NCBI RefSeq assembly: GCF_000372725.1
Contig: NW_005200670.1
Span: 171,020 to 235,019 of the forward strand
Direction of reading: 5' to 3'
DNA: 64,000 nucleotides
From: Emiliania huxleyi CCMP1516
Lineage: Eukaryota > Haptophyta > Isochrysidales > Noelaerhabdaceae
The position numbers and the translations under genes were made by a program. Position 1 is the stretch's first letter; every line of letters starts with the position of its first letter. Shown piece after piece: positions 20,563 to 34,653 of the stretch. A model generated the notes under the pieces. That model was not told the origin of the DNA. It ran no database searches and saw only the letters and a list, made by a program, of their open reading frames with translations.

Positions 20563-21440
20563 CTTGGCTTTAGGCATGTTGGCAAACCAAGACACAGAGC
20601 TCACACAGGATCACAGCGGGAGGAAAGCGGCGAGTCGCAATTCCAGGGGTCGTTGTGTGTGGCGGGCCACCCTGTCCAGAAAGGCATGGATGCCGATCTG
20701 GGGTCTCTCGACCGAGTCTATGAAGCCCTGGCCGCTCCCGGTGGTGGCAAGGTTATAGAACCAAGCGATGGAGATGGTGCGGGGGTACGGGTGTTCCAGG
20801 GGGTCACGACACGCACCGACCCTTCACGAACCGAAAGGCTGTGCCCGGGGAAGGTGGTTGGCGGCTGTCGTTCAAACGACGATATCGACGCCATCACCTC
20901 CGCGGCTACCGCACTCTCGCTCGACGACACCGTGGAAAATCACATCGAAGTACGAAGACCTTGCCGAGGCGATGGGCCGGGTCACGTTGGACCCCGCCCC
21001 CGCCCCCACCCCTCGCTCGGGGTGGGGGCACCCGCCCCTGTCGGGCACCGCTTGCGGCGCCTGGCAGGGGCCGCACCCCCTGGGTGGAGGCCGGCGATTC
21101 CCATGCCGGCTCTCCGCCACAACCCCCGCCGGGAGGGAATCCCTGCTCACAGAAAAGGGCACTTCTCTATCTGGAGGATAACACGGAGTATCACTCTCAC
21201 TCACTCACTCACTTACTGAGTGTGTGAGTGAGTGTGAGTAACACACACACACACACACACACAAACACACACACTCACTTACTTACTCTCTGTATCGATC
21301 GGAAGAGAGACATGACATGACATGTGTGAGAGATGTGCGAGAAGAGCGTTTGATGATCCCGAGTTCTGCTTTTATGAACAGAAAGGGAAAAGAGTGTTGA
21401 TGTTGCAATGCTGTGTGATGAAGCGAGCAAATCCCCCAAA
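20563..21440. other. Intergenic with a short tandem-repeat cluster
   Basis: A run of CACTCACT, GAGT and CA repeats lies at 21190-21282. The rest has open frames on both strands without recognisable features. One frame (about 20700-21000, plus) is weakly protein-like but Arg/Pro-rich. Confidence 0.4.
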
Positions 21441-21585
21441 AATATAAAAAAGAAACGGGGTGGGGCGCGCGCGGGGGGCGGCGGGTGTGCGGCGAGTGTG
21501 CGGGGTGTCTGTGGGCCCGAGAGCGATATGCCATGTCCGCCTTGCGTTTGTTTTCATAACATCGAAGGCAAGAGTTCCTTATCAG
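21441..21585 (+). repeat. Dispersed repeat R3, copy 1
   Basis: The segment GGGGCGCGCGCGGGGGGCGG through TGCCATGTCCGCCTTGCG and TTTTCATAACATCGAAGGC recurs inverted at 38790-38935. Its right part recurs again at 54525-54585. It directly precedes the second IQ/EQLSLP family copy. Confidence 0.6.
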
Positions 21586-21598
21586 CTGGTCGGCCGCC

Positions 21599-22324
21599 AT
21601 GTGGGCCTCCGGGCCTGCTGCGGCGGCGCGGCCGGTTGAGGCCGGGCTCGGCCCGGCCCGCGACGGCTGGCCGCCGACGAGCGCGCTCGCGCTGCTCGTC
21701 AAGATGGCGGCGGTGGCGATTGCGGCGACAAAAGTTCAGGCGTACAGCGCTCAGGCGTCTGTCGTCTGTCGTCTGTTGTCGCATTTCGCACACGCGCACG
21801 CCGCGCGACCCGCGTCGCTCCGCGAGGGCATGAGCCTTCCGCGATTCGAACCCGCAGCCAAAAGCTGCTCGCTCGAACCGCGGCCGACTCCGCCACCGCG
21901 GCCGCAGCTGCTGAGCTCTCCAGAAAACTGGTGCCTCATATGCTGCCTCCCTGCGGATGCTGCCGGCGAGCCTGGCGGTCCGCTGTACTACAAGGAAGTG
22001 CTGACTCGATTTCTACTCGAATTCTTCTACCCCCACGACTCGGAACGCGAATGTGACAGGACCATCGGGTCCTTCAGCCTCCAAAGCGGGATCACCCGAG
22101 AGCAGCTGAGCCTGCCTCTGGCCTCGCCTCCCTCTCCTTCAGGCATTCGTGGCATCCTATGGGTCGTCCAGAGTATCGACCTCTGGCTTGTCAGCCGGTC
22201 ACTTGATGACGACCATGAAGTACAGCGATCGCCACCTCGCTGGCCTCTCCGCAAGGCCTCCCGACCGCGTCGAACTCACGGCGCGGGCTCTCTCGGCTAC
22301 GGGACCGGCCCCAGCTTCGGCTGA
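21599..22324 (+). CDS. IQ/EQLSLP repeated-family protein, shortened copy 2
   Basis: This is an open frame of 241 codons from the ATG of MWASGPAAAARPVEAG. It contains IAATKVQAYSAQ (IQ-like start), FLLEFFYPHDSERECDRTIG, REQLSLPLASPPSP, VSRSLDDD and the terminal SLGYGTGPSFG. Compared with the intact member at 9758-11044 it lacks the basic/Ala helix and the WFYPRGDWYTFYWDG segment between VSRSLDDD and LGYG. It is therefore an internally deleted paralogue, although still open. The 3' flank is the same as in the other members. It may or may not be expressed. Confidence 0.45.
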   Translation: MWASGPAAAARPVEAGLGPARDGWPPTSALALLVKMAAVAIAATKVQAYSAQASVVCRLLSHFAHAHAARPASLREGMSLPRFEPAAKSCSLEPRPTPPPRPQLLSSPENWCLICCLPADAAGEPGGPLYYKEVLTRFLLEFFYPHDSERECDRTIGSFSLQSGITREQLSLPLASPPSPSGIRGILWVVQSIDLWLVSRSLDDDHEVQRSPPRWPLRKASRPRRTHGAGSLGYGTGPSFG

Positions 22325-22501
22325 GGGCTAACAAGCTGCCGAGCCCAAATCACTGTGAGAGTCGTGATTTCTTGTTGGTTAATAAAAATCTCTCTCGAAG
22401 GCTAAGCTCAAAAAAGGAAGAAAACGTGCGTCGTTCCCCCCTAATCATAATTGGCGCGCCCTGACAAGGCTGACCCAAGGTGGTCGATACCCGTCCTTGA
22501 G

Positions 22502-22951
22502 ATGCTCGCGATGGTGCCGCCGCTGCAGCGCCAGCAGGCGCGCTCCCGCTGGACCAGGATCTCGGCGTGGCTACGCGGCGAGTCGACCCGGACCGAAGCC
22601 CCACCAGATTTGGAGGCAGTGGAGACAGGGCAGGAGGAGGAGACCGACGACAGAAAGCCGGACACAGACGCGACGGAGGTGACTCCCCCGTCGCTCGAGC
22701 GGCAGATGGCGCGATCGCGCTTCACCGCACGAGTCACCTCCTACTTTGCGAGGAGCACCCGCCGTGCATCCGCCGCATCCGCCATGGAGGGCTCCAAGCG
22801 TGTGTCGATCGCCGGCGGCCGGATCGCGGTGGCTCAGCGACAGACCGACCGCGTGATGTGCGGCTTGTGCGTTGTGGTTGTGCTGATTTTCGCCCTGACG
22901 GTTGCGTATACCATCTACGAGATGGTCACGAGGCATCTCTGGATATTCTGA
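22502..22951 (+). CDS. Tail-anchored membrane protein, unknown
   Basis: About 149 residues from the ATG of MLAMVPPLQRQQARSR. The frame is open a little further upstream but with no ATG. Two similar segments (QQARSRWTRISAWLRGES and RQMARSRFTARVTSYFARST) suggest an internal duplication. The only hydrophobic stretch (CGLCVVVVLIFALTVAYTIY) is 11 residues from the C-terminus, the layout of a tail-anchored protein with a cytosolic N-terminus. No family is recognised. It directly follows the family copy 2 3' flank. Confidence 0.55.
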   Translation: MLAMVPPLQRQQARSRWTRISAWLRGESTRTEAPPDLEAVETGQEEETDDRKPDTDATEVTPPSLERQMARSRFTARVTSYFARSTRRASAASAMEGSKRVSIAGGRIAVAQRQTDRVMCGLCVVVVLIFALTVAYTIYEMVTRHLWIF

Positions 22952-23322
22952 GGCGGTTCGACCTTTCTCTCACCGCAGCGGCCGGAGCGGGTGGTCTCTG
23001 CCGACTCCGCCTCCACCCGGCTCTCGTGCATTGTCCAGTTTGTGACGTGTTTGTGCGGTGTTCAGAATGTGCGCACCGTCTTTGAAGCCCGCCCTTCAGC
23101 TGTCCATTGTATAGCGCTAGCGTTTGTGTCGATGTGACGTGTACTTTTTTGACTGAGACGCCCTTTTTAGAGCGGAGAGGAGAGAGACGCCACTCGACGG
23201 AGGGACGCGTATTGTGCCCAAGCGAGGCCGGTACACGAGGCTGCCTCCTCTGCCGGCCCCCTGCTCCCCGCTGCGCCGCGGTGCGTGGGTCCCCTCAGGC
23301 TCGCTCCTCCCCGGGGTTCTCC
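22952..23322. other. Intergenic between convergent genes
   Basis: 3' flanks of the tail-anchored gene (plus) and the GH3 gene (minus). No repeat or gene is seen. Confidence 0.45.
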
Positions 23323-27669
<4,347 letters not shown>

Positions 27670-27884
27670 GCTGTGGCCAGAGCCGTCCGGCTTTCAAAAA
27701 AAGAATTCGCCGTTGTGTTTCAGAAAAAAATGGAAGGCGAATTCAGATTTGGCCGGTGTGAAGCGGTCTAGCCGGCGCGTATCGAGGCGGCAACAGCGTT
27801 GGCGCGGCGAGGCCATTTTCATAGCAGGTCATAGCCGGCGCAGTCCAGTCCGAGCCTGGCTGTTCTTCACCTTCCTACATACAT
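27670..27884. promoter_or_regulatory. 5' flank of the GH3 gene
   Basis: It holds the AT-rich words AAAAAAAGAATTCGCC (27697) and AGAAAAAAATGGAAGGCGAATTC, like motifs found upstream of other genes here. A missing first exon with the signal peptide should lie in or beyond this stretch. Confidence 0.35.
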
Positions 27885-28263
27885 ACATACCAGCGCGTAG
27901 ATCGAGCGGCACTAGGAGCGGGCCCCGTCCATGTCGAGTTGCTATCTGGTACAAACATCGCCCTTCCTGCCGCTGCACACATTGCATCCAGCTTGGCGAG
28001 GAAGACCGATTGTATTCTGGCGCACGTACCAGCATTTTCTGGACGCTGCTCTCGTGCGCTTCCTGAAGCAGAAGCACGCAATCACCGCTGGCGTGGATGT
28101 GCCCTACAAGCCTTGCCGAAATGCAGCAGCACGTGCGAGATGAATGCAATCGGCTTGGCTTTCCAATCGTGGCCGATCCCGCCATTCTGCGCCGCATTCA
28201 GGACTTAGTTGGCCGCCGATATTTCGAACAGCAGGGCCTCTCATTGTTCAGATACGTTCCGTG
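27885..28263 (+). pseudogene. Decayed unknown gene in three frames
   Basis: Consecutive protein-like pieces lie in different plus frames. They are VELLSGTNIALPAAAHIASS with ARKTDCILAHVPAF, then TYQHFLDAALVRFLKQKHAI with TAGVDVPY, then SLAEMQQHVRDECNRLGF, PAILRRIQDLVGRRYFEQ and FRYVP before a stop. The composition of the last piece is convincing. At least two frameshifts separate them, with no splice-like signals. No family is recognised. An element or host gene scrap is equally possible. Confidence 0.45.
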
Positions 28264-29078
28264 ACGTATGTTTCCGCGTGCACTTCTGCCGGCGAGGCGT
28301 GCCACTGGCCGCGGCCGCGCGCGCGGGTCATGCTTAGAGATTTGAGTCATGCCCCCCCCCCCCCCCCCTTTCAGTACGTTCTTTTCTGAGTTACGGCGGG
28401 GGCCGCCCATAGGGCTCGTCTTCGTGAAGAGTCTCGCATTGGCTCTACGGCTTTTTTATTAGTACGAGCAACCTTTCCTAGGGGGTCTCGATGGATAGGT
28501 AGGTAGGGCGGGGTTTGTGGTGCCACAGACCTCCACAGGGTAGGAAGGTAGTGCGTGTTTATAGTTGATCTGTTATCTCTAGTTACGTAATATAATACAT
28601 AATATCCCGGTGAGGCGGTCACTTGTTCCCGGCGGCGGCGGACCAGCCATTTCCCATTTAGAGCCGTACCCGTAGGTTAGGTAGGGAAAATCGAGACAAG
28701 GGTTCGGGTTCCTTGCAGCTAGGGATCTTGTGCCGGGGTCATTTTCTCCTTCTATTTGTTTGTTTCAAAGTCTCTCCCTGAGTCACTAAGACATGGGTCA
28801 TGACTCATGTGTGGCTGATCACGTGTGAGGGTGTGAGCGTCGCCGTCGCCGCGCCGGACCATCTACATCTACTGTCAATCAATGTCGGCTCGGCAACGGC
28901 GTCAGAGTACTGCCGCTGAGAGAGTCCACCTCCACAAGGCCCCAAGGGGCGCGCCAAGTACGTGCGCTTGTGACGACAAGAGGGGGGCACGAGCGGCGGA
29001 GTGCCTGAAGGAATTCTGGTTGTGTCATCGCCCTGAGCGCCGGTGTGTGCCTTCACCGTGTGGGCCCCAGCGAGGTAG
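28264..29078. other. Gene-poor stretch
   Basis: A run of C at 28351-28368 and AT-richer unique sequence at 28440-28620. No gene or clear repeat is seen. Confidence 0.45.
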
Positions 29079-29393
29079 CTAGCTCATGGGCGTAATATTG
29101 AGCCTAGCGGTAGAGTTCGGCCTCTCGCCAAGCTCGGAAGAAGTCCCGCGTCCCTTCTTTGGGCAAAGAAATCGTGGACGGCCGGCTTCTGCGCAGCCGA
29201 GAGGCCTTCCGGCGTTGGTGAGTGGGGTGGGTCGATTCCTCTCGGATCCATGCCGGAGCGAGGCGTTGTGGTGGTATGGAGGATCACTGAATGGCGCGTT
29301 CGGGTTATACAGCAGAACAACCAAGCAGGTGGCGATGACGAGGCCAAGCAGTAGGCGACGCGTGGCACCACCCGACGTCGTTGCCGTCTCCAT
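29079..29393 (-). CDS. Small type II membrane protein or first exon
   Basis: From the ATG of METATTSGGATRR, a short basic N-terminus is followed by one hydrophobic helix (LLLGLVIATCLVVLLY), then about 70 polar residues ending LNITPMS. This is the N-terminal layout of Golgi glycosyltransferases and similar type II proteins, with NAS and NIT as possible N-glycosylation sites. No catalytic domain follows, so it is either a tiny protein or the first exon of a gene whose rest is lost. The motif GAAAATTCTTTTTC lies about 130 bases upstream. Confidence 0.4.
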   Translation of the reverse strand: METATTSGGATRRLLLGLVIATCLVVLLYNPNAPFSDPPYHHNASLRHGSERNRPTPLTNAGRPLGCAEAGRPRFLCPKKGRGTSSELGERPNSTARLNITPMS

Positions 29394-29600
29394 AGATCGA
29401 CTGGCCGGCCACGCGATGGCAATCGTCGGCGTCGGCCGGCTTGTGAGTGTTATCCGTGCTCGAGCGAGCGAGCGACGCAGACTGTCCCGCACGACGGGCT
29501 AGCAGCGTGTAAGGCCGAAAAGCACAGAAAAAGAATTTTCCGAACATTAGCGTGGCAGCAAAAACACGTCCAGCGTTCTCACGCTTCTCAGCTGCAGCGT

Positions 29601-30032
29601 TCAGGCTGACGCAACGCGTCGGTGTTGGATCACCTGCGTGCGCAGATCGCGCAGCGCCTTGCTACGACGCAGGTCGTGCTTGATTTCCGTGGCAAGTTGC
29701 TCGCTGTCATCCACCACTTGCTCTGCTAGCTCAACCAGGATGTCATACGGCGGGATATACCGAGTGAACCCTCTTGCACGCCACGCGAACTGCTTGCGGA
29801 TGCCGCCCTCAACTGTCCACGTCGAGAGGCGCGCCGTTGCATTGGTGGACCACGCACGCAGACCCGTCGCTGCGAGCACGTGCAGCAGCTGCTCAATCAC
29901 GGGTTTCTTCCAATGGGTGCACGAGCAAAAGTATCCGTTGGACGTCTGGCTATCCCACCGTTGCTCTCGTCGACTTGGACGCCTGTCCGTCCAGAGATTC
30001 CGTACTTTGGTGCGGCTGTGGTGGAATTCCAA
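29601..30032 (-). CDS. Hypothetical protein fragment
   Basis: The last 105 codons are protein-like: YFCSCTHWKKPVIEQLLHVL, then RKQFAWRARGFTRYIPPYDI and VDDSEQLATEIKHDLRRSKA, ending at a stop. The N-terminal part is Arg-rich and doubtful, so a splice site near 29950 is likely. No family is recognised. The plus strand beyond 29960 also looks coding, so the two may be divergent. Confidence 0.35.
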   Translation of the reverse strand: MEFHHSRTKVRNLWTDRRPSRREQRWDSQTSNGYFCSCTHWKKPVIEQLLHVLAATGLRAWSTNATARLSTWTVEGGIRKQFAWRARGFTRYIPPYDILVELAEQVVDDSEQLATEIKHDLRRSKALRDLRTQVIQHRRVASA

Positions 30033-30217
30033 CCGGCCTCATATTCGCGCCATGCCTCGACATCGTCTTGGCCGCGGCTTGGCGCCGCATCCTCGGTGCC
30101 TTGTCCGACCTCGGCGTGTTCAGCACGGTGCACGTGGATGAGGATACGTTCCGGACGGTGTGCGTCCAGGCACTGCACTCCCGCCAAATCCCGGTGCCCG
30201 AGCTCCTTTTGCAGTGA
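29963..30217 (+). CDS. Hypothetical protein fragment
   Basis: The frame reads VALVDLDACPSRDSVLWCGC, then FAPCLDIVLAAAWRRILGAL and FSTVHVDEDTFRTVCVQALH, and ends IPVPELLLQ. The final 60 residues look like real protein. No start codon is convincing and no family is recognised. It overlaps the 5' part of the minus-strand fragment, and at most one can be right in the overlap. Confidence 0.3.
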   Translation, partial: ALVDLDACPSRDSVLWCGCGGIPTGLIFAPCLDIVLAAAWRRILGALSDLGVFSTVHVDEDTFRTVCVQALHSRQIPVPELLLQ

Positions 30218-30254
30218 ACCTGTACGGCATCCACCTCGCGCGCCTCGTCGGCCT

Positions 30255-30605
30255 CTCCCCCCGCAGACCGTCCTCAGTGGGGAGCGGCGAGGGCCCCGCT
30301 GGAGCCCGTGGCGGGAGGACCTCGTCGTCGCACCGGCGGCCGCTCGGCCTGAGCTGTGACCCTTGGGACCAGCCCCCGAGTGGATCAATGGACGCCCCCA
30401 TGCGGTGGTCGCCGTCCTTGTCAGCCGTCCTGAGCGGAGGCAAGGTTTGTTCGATCCAGGACCTCTTCCCCCGCAGGCCGTCCTCAGTGGGGAGAGGTGG
30501 GGCCCTTCCTCCCGCAGATCGTCCTCAGCGAGGAGGGGCGATCCCATCAGGAGGTCGTTCCGTGCGACTCGGCTCCCCCCGCAGACCGTCCTCAGTGGGG
30601 AGCCC
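30255..30605. repeat. Four hairpin-forming units (CTCCCC ... CGTCCTCAG ... GGGGAG)
   Basis: CCCGCAGACCGTCCTCAGTG, flanked by CTCCCC and GGGGAG, occurs near 30258, 30471, 30514 and 30578. Each unit can fold into a stem. The third has a changed base on both sides (CCTC / GAGG). They are irregularly spaced, so this is not a simple tandem array. Confidence 0.5.
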
Positions 30606-31007
30606 TCCTTTTCCTGGGCGCACATGGGGGTGGTGGCGACGATACTCCAAACCGGCGAAGGCATGGGCAGCTCGAGGAGGCGACCGCTGGCCCTCTCCTG
30701 TCGGACTGATGGCCCGAAACAACACTACCAAGACTTTGTCGAGCTCAACGTCTCTACCTGTGGCGCGGACCCACGCAACTGCGGGGGTGTTAATCGCTGT
30801 CGCCAAACAGCCAGGCGGAGGGCAACCTCGTTAGGAGGCTAGAGATCTCACTTCCACCGAAGGGAGGATCGCCCTGCCACAGTTACGCGAGCGACGCCAG
30901 CTTGCAAGACGTTCAATTCGAGCATTCGGGCCGCGCGACCTATGGAGACCCAGTCAGAGGCAAGCGCGGGCGCTGCCCAAGCGGATCGCCGGCAACTAGC
31001 CCCGTTC
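30606..31007. other. Intergenic, no gene seen
   Basis: No reading frame with recognisable features. This is the 3' side of the minus-strand receptor-like gene. Confidence 0.4.
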
Positions 31008-31880
31008 CTACGCGCCAGCATCTAGGCTGTCGAGATTGTCGCCCTCCTCCTCCCCCGACAGGTTGAATTTCCGCATCACGTCGCGCAGCGCCATGCGGTT
31101 CCCCCTTCGCACGCCCGCCGTGAAGCCGATGCACCAGCAGAACGCGCCAACGGCGGCCAGAACGATGGCAGAGACCGCAAACGCGAGCACCGACATGGTG
31201 AGAATGGAGAGCGTGGGGCACCTTTCCTCCCCGAGCGCCGCCACGTCCCCCGGGCACGCGTCTGCGCCTCCGGCGCACCCACCGCCGCAGCACTTCAGGT
31301 AGTCTGCGCCGTCGAGGCACCACCCGTCCGCGGCCTCCCGGCCCCATCGTGCCGCCCGGACACACCGCTCCGGTCGGGCAAGGCGTGCAGGGCGCGCTGT
31401 CGTTGCGGCGGCTGAAACCCTCGAGGCACAAGCACTGCAGCCCGTCTGCGGCGCCCGAGCCGGCTGCCCGGCTATAGTCCGGGCACGGCGTGCACGCGGC
31501 TGACCCAGGTTCGTCCGAGTAGCTCCGTTCGTCGCACAGGCTGCAGGCGAGCGCTCCGGCGGGCGCGAAGCTCCCAGCAGAGCACGCCTGGCAAGCTTGC
31601 ATCAGCTCCACCCACTGGTAGCCGGCGGCGCAGACGGTCGAGAAGGAGGCGCGGAAGCCGTACCCCTCGCCGGTGCCCGCGCCGGCCGAGTAGCTCAGCT
31701 CGAGCGAGCCGCGCGTGCTCGTAGTACTCCGGGGGAGGGCGCTGCCGACGAGGCCCTGGGCGACCCGTTCCGCTGGCACTTGCGCGCAGAGTGACGTGGG
31801 GGCGGTCGGGGCGCTGCTCGAGGGGCTGCTGAGCTCGCCGCGGCATCGCGCGGCGGAAGCCGCCAGATCGGTCGCCCTGC
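31008..31880 (-). CDS. Cys-rich receptor-like single-pass membrane protein, frameshifted
   Basis: Reading from the N-terminal side: a CUB-like tract (GSLELSYSAGAGTGEGYGFR ... STVC) and Cys-rich ephrin-receptor/TNFR-like repeats (CQACSAGSFAPAGALACSLC, CTPCPDYS, CLCLEGFSRR, CTPCPTGAVCPGG). After a change of frame come DGWCLDGADYLKCCGGGC, a transmembrane helix (MSVLAFAVSAIVLAAVGAFCW) and a short tail ending EEEGDNLDSLDAGA. The frame change at about 31345 needs one extra or missing base in a GGGG run, so it may be a sequencing error or a true lesion. The 5' end fades into repeat R1. Such proteins are usually surface or secreted. The ligand is unknown. Confidence 0.55.
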
Positions 31881-32330
<450 letters not shown>

Positions 32331-32607
32331 CGTACGGCTTTAGGGAGGGCGCGCCAGTTACTGGAAACTAGACGAAAGAAGTGATCTGAGCCTACGTTAT
32401 AGGGTAGCCTTAGGGGTCTCGTAGCACGTACTAGATTCGGTTTGGTACTGCCGGACAGGTATATCCGTCTTCGTCAGGCTATATCGTATGTGGAATCCTG
32501 ATTCTGCTCCACGGGGGAGAGAACAAAGAACCTTGCAATGAGACGCAAGCGCGCGATCCGTCGAGCTCGGACCGTCGACAACGCTTCGGAACGCGGGCCC
32601 TCTGCCG
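32331..32607. other. Intergenic, 3' flank of the NHL-BTB gene
   Basis: Unique, AT-richer sequence. No gene is seen. Confidence 0.4.
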
Positions 32608-34275
32608 TTAGTCCTTCGCGACGCGGAGCGCGCGCATCGCGCCCTTGAGCTCCGCCACCTGGTCGAGCGCGTCGCCGAGCAGCCCCTTGGCCACGCCAAG
32701 GTCACGCAGCTGCTCCACGCCGCCGCTCGCCCGCACCTCGGCGGCGTGGTCGGCCACGAATCGGCGGCACTGCGCGAGGAGCCGCCCGTCGCCCGTCGCG
32801 TGCGCCGCCTCGAGCAGCGGCACGGCGGTCGCCGGCGCGACGCTCTCCTGCAGCGCCTGCGCGCAGAGCAGCTCGAGGCGCGGCACCTGGTACTTTTGCG
32901 CCAGCTGCCGCAGCACGAGCGCGCGCCGCGCCTGCTCGCCCTCCCCCTCGCCGAGGTCGAGCTGGTCGGTGCAGAGGTAGTCGATGAGGGCGGTGAAGGT
33001 GGCGAGGTCCGTTTCGAGCACCGTGACCTCGGCGGCGTCGCGCTCCTTCATGCCGATGCCAAACATGGTCCGAAAGAACACGGACCGCACGCAGAGGACG
33101 CACTTGCTCACGTGCTCGATGCGCTCCTCGTCGTCGCCGACCAGGAAGGTGACTTTCCCCTCTGGGAGGGAGGCGTCGCCGCGCGTCTTCTTCATGTCGG
33201 CCGAAAAGGTGGAGGGCGGAACGACGATCGGGGCAAAGGAGGGAGGCGGAGGAGGCGCCGCCACGCATACCAGGCGGAGGCCGCCTTCCGAACCAACCAA
33301 CAGCGTGCTGCCGTCGGCGCTGATGGCGACTTCGACTGGGCTGTCGAATTCCGCCGCTTCGCCCACGCCGTCAGCGCTGCCACTGGTGCCGCTGCCCGCG
33401 AGCGTCGTCACCGCGCCCGTCGCCACCTCAACCCGCCGGATCTTGTGGTTCTCATAGTCCGCCACAAACAGCGCGCTGCCGTCTTGGCTGATGGCGATGC
33501 CAATCGGGAAATCGAACCGTGCCGCGTCGCCCACCCCATCGGCGCTGCCCGTAATGGCACTGCCCGCGACAGTCGTCACCGCGCCAGTCGCCACCTCCAC
33601 CCGCCGGATCTTGTCGTTGCTGCTGTCCGCCACAAACAGCGCGCTGCCGTCGGCGCTGATGGCGAGGCCCACTGGCTCGGTGAACTCCGCCGCGTTACCC
33701 ACGCCATCCGCGTCGCCTACTTCGCCGCTGCCCGCGATCGTGGATACCGCGCCCGTCGCCACCTCAACTCGCCGGATCTTGTAATTGCCGAAGTCCGCCA
33801 CGAACAGCGCGCTGCCGTCTGGGCTGATGGCGATGCCGGCTGGACCGTCGAACTGCGCTGCTTCATCGGCGTCGAGGCTGTCTACAAGCGTGGTCACCTC
33901 GCCCGTCGCCACCTCCACACGCCGGATGTCGTGGCTGCTGTAGTCTGCCACAAACACCGCGCTCCCGTCTGGGCTGGCGGCATTTCTGTTGAAGACTTCA
34001 CCTTCCGGCAAGGCTGCCACGCGGCGCACGCGCCCGGCCGCCGAGACGTGCAGCAGCGAGTCCTTGGTCGCGACGTACCAGGCGCCCGCGTGGTCGCTTG
34101 CGACGCCAGCCGACCCGAGCGATGCCAGAGGGCCGTCCTCGCCCTCGAGCGTCGGCGTGGTGACCTGTCCAACGAAGCGCGCGCCAAAGATGGGCGCCTC
34201 GAAGCCATCCGCGACCGGCACGGGCCCCTCGTCGCCGCCGCCGCCGGTGCGGGCGCGCTTGCAGGCGGACGCCAT
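32608..34275 (-). CDS. NHL-repeat and BTB-domain protein
   Basis: A single exon of 555 residues from the ATG of MASACKRARTGGGG. Residues about 60-360 form five or six NHL/SMP-type beta-propeller blades with the consensus GxAISxDGSALFVADxxNxKIRRVEVATGAVxTxAGSG. A Pro-rich linker is followed by a BTB/POZ fold (about 370-450: KVTFLVGDDEERIEHVSKCV ... FFRTMFGIGMKE ... LIDYLC) and a helical BACK-like C-terminus ending LKGAMRALRVAKD. BTB proteins commonly act as dimeric adaptors for Cullin-3 ubiquitin ligases, with the propeller binding substrate. That is inferred from domain order. The frame is open upstream to a GTG, but ATG 34275 fits best. Blades are very similar in DNA, implying recent amplification. 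Confidence 0.85.
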   Translation of the reverse strand: MASACKRARTGGGGDEGPVPVADGFEAPIFGARFVGQVTTPTLEGEDGPLASLGSAGVASDHAGAWYVATKDSLLHVSAAGRVRRVAALPEGEVFNRNAASPDGSAVFVADYSSHDIRRVEVATGEVTTLVDSLDADEAAQFDGPAGIAISPDGSALFVADFGNYKIRRVEVATGAVSTIAGSGEVGDADGVGNAAEFTEPVGLAISADGSALFVADSSNDKIRRVEVATGAVTTVAGSAITGSADGVGDAARFDFPIGIAISQDGSALFVADYENHKIRRVEVATGAVTTLAGSGTSGSADGVGEAAEFDSPVEVAISADGSTLLVGSEGGLRLVCVAAPPPPPSFAPIVVPPSTFSADMKKTRGDASLPEGKVTFLVGDDEERIEHVSKCVLCVRSVFFRTMFGIGMKERDAAEVTVLETDLATFTALIDYLCTDQLDLGEGEGEQARRALVLRQLAQKYQVPRLELLCAQALQESVAPATAVPLLEAAHATGDGRLLAQCRRFVADHAAEVRASGGVEQLRDLGVAKGLLGDALDQVAELKGAMRALRVAKD

Positions 34276-34459
34276 GCCTCGCCTCGACCCACTATCGCGC
34301 CGGTGGATTCGGGCAAGGGTTGGGCCAAGGGACAACGTCGTAACAAGCTCTCCAGGCGAACCTAAAATCTGCACTGTGTTTGGGGCCAAGGGACAAGGTG
34401 CGCACCCCGCGGGGGCAAGCTCTCCAGGCGGCAGCACCAGGACGAGTGTACACACACCC

Positions 34460-34620
34460 ACACCCACACACCAGGACGACGAGGCGAGCGGGTCGACGGA
34501 CGCGGTCGTGGGCTCGAGGCTGTCGCTGCACGCTCAGCGCAGGTCAGCTGCAGCTCCTGCAGAGCTCGCGGCGGCGGATGAGATCGCGACCGAGCTCCGG
34601 CTCGCCGCGGCGTGGATTCC
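34460..34620 (+). mobile_element. Retroelement C-terminal fragment 3
   Basis: The reading SRLSLHAQRRSAAAPAELAA followed by DEIATELRLAAAW matches the tail at 20411-20562 (LSLQAQRMSVALQLAAAEEIATELRLAAA). The reading opens in a (CACACC)n patch. It sits in the short space between the divergent NHL-BTB gene and the next plus-strand gene, so it may supply their promoter region. Confidence 0.5.
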
Positions 34621-34653
34621 ATTTGCCGCTCGGCCCTCCGCTCGCACGCGCGC

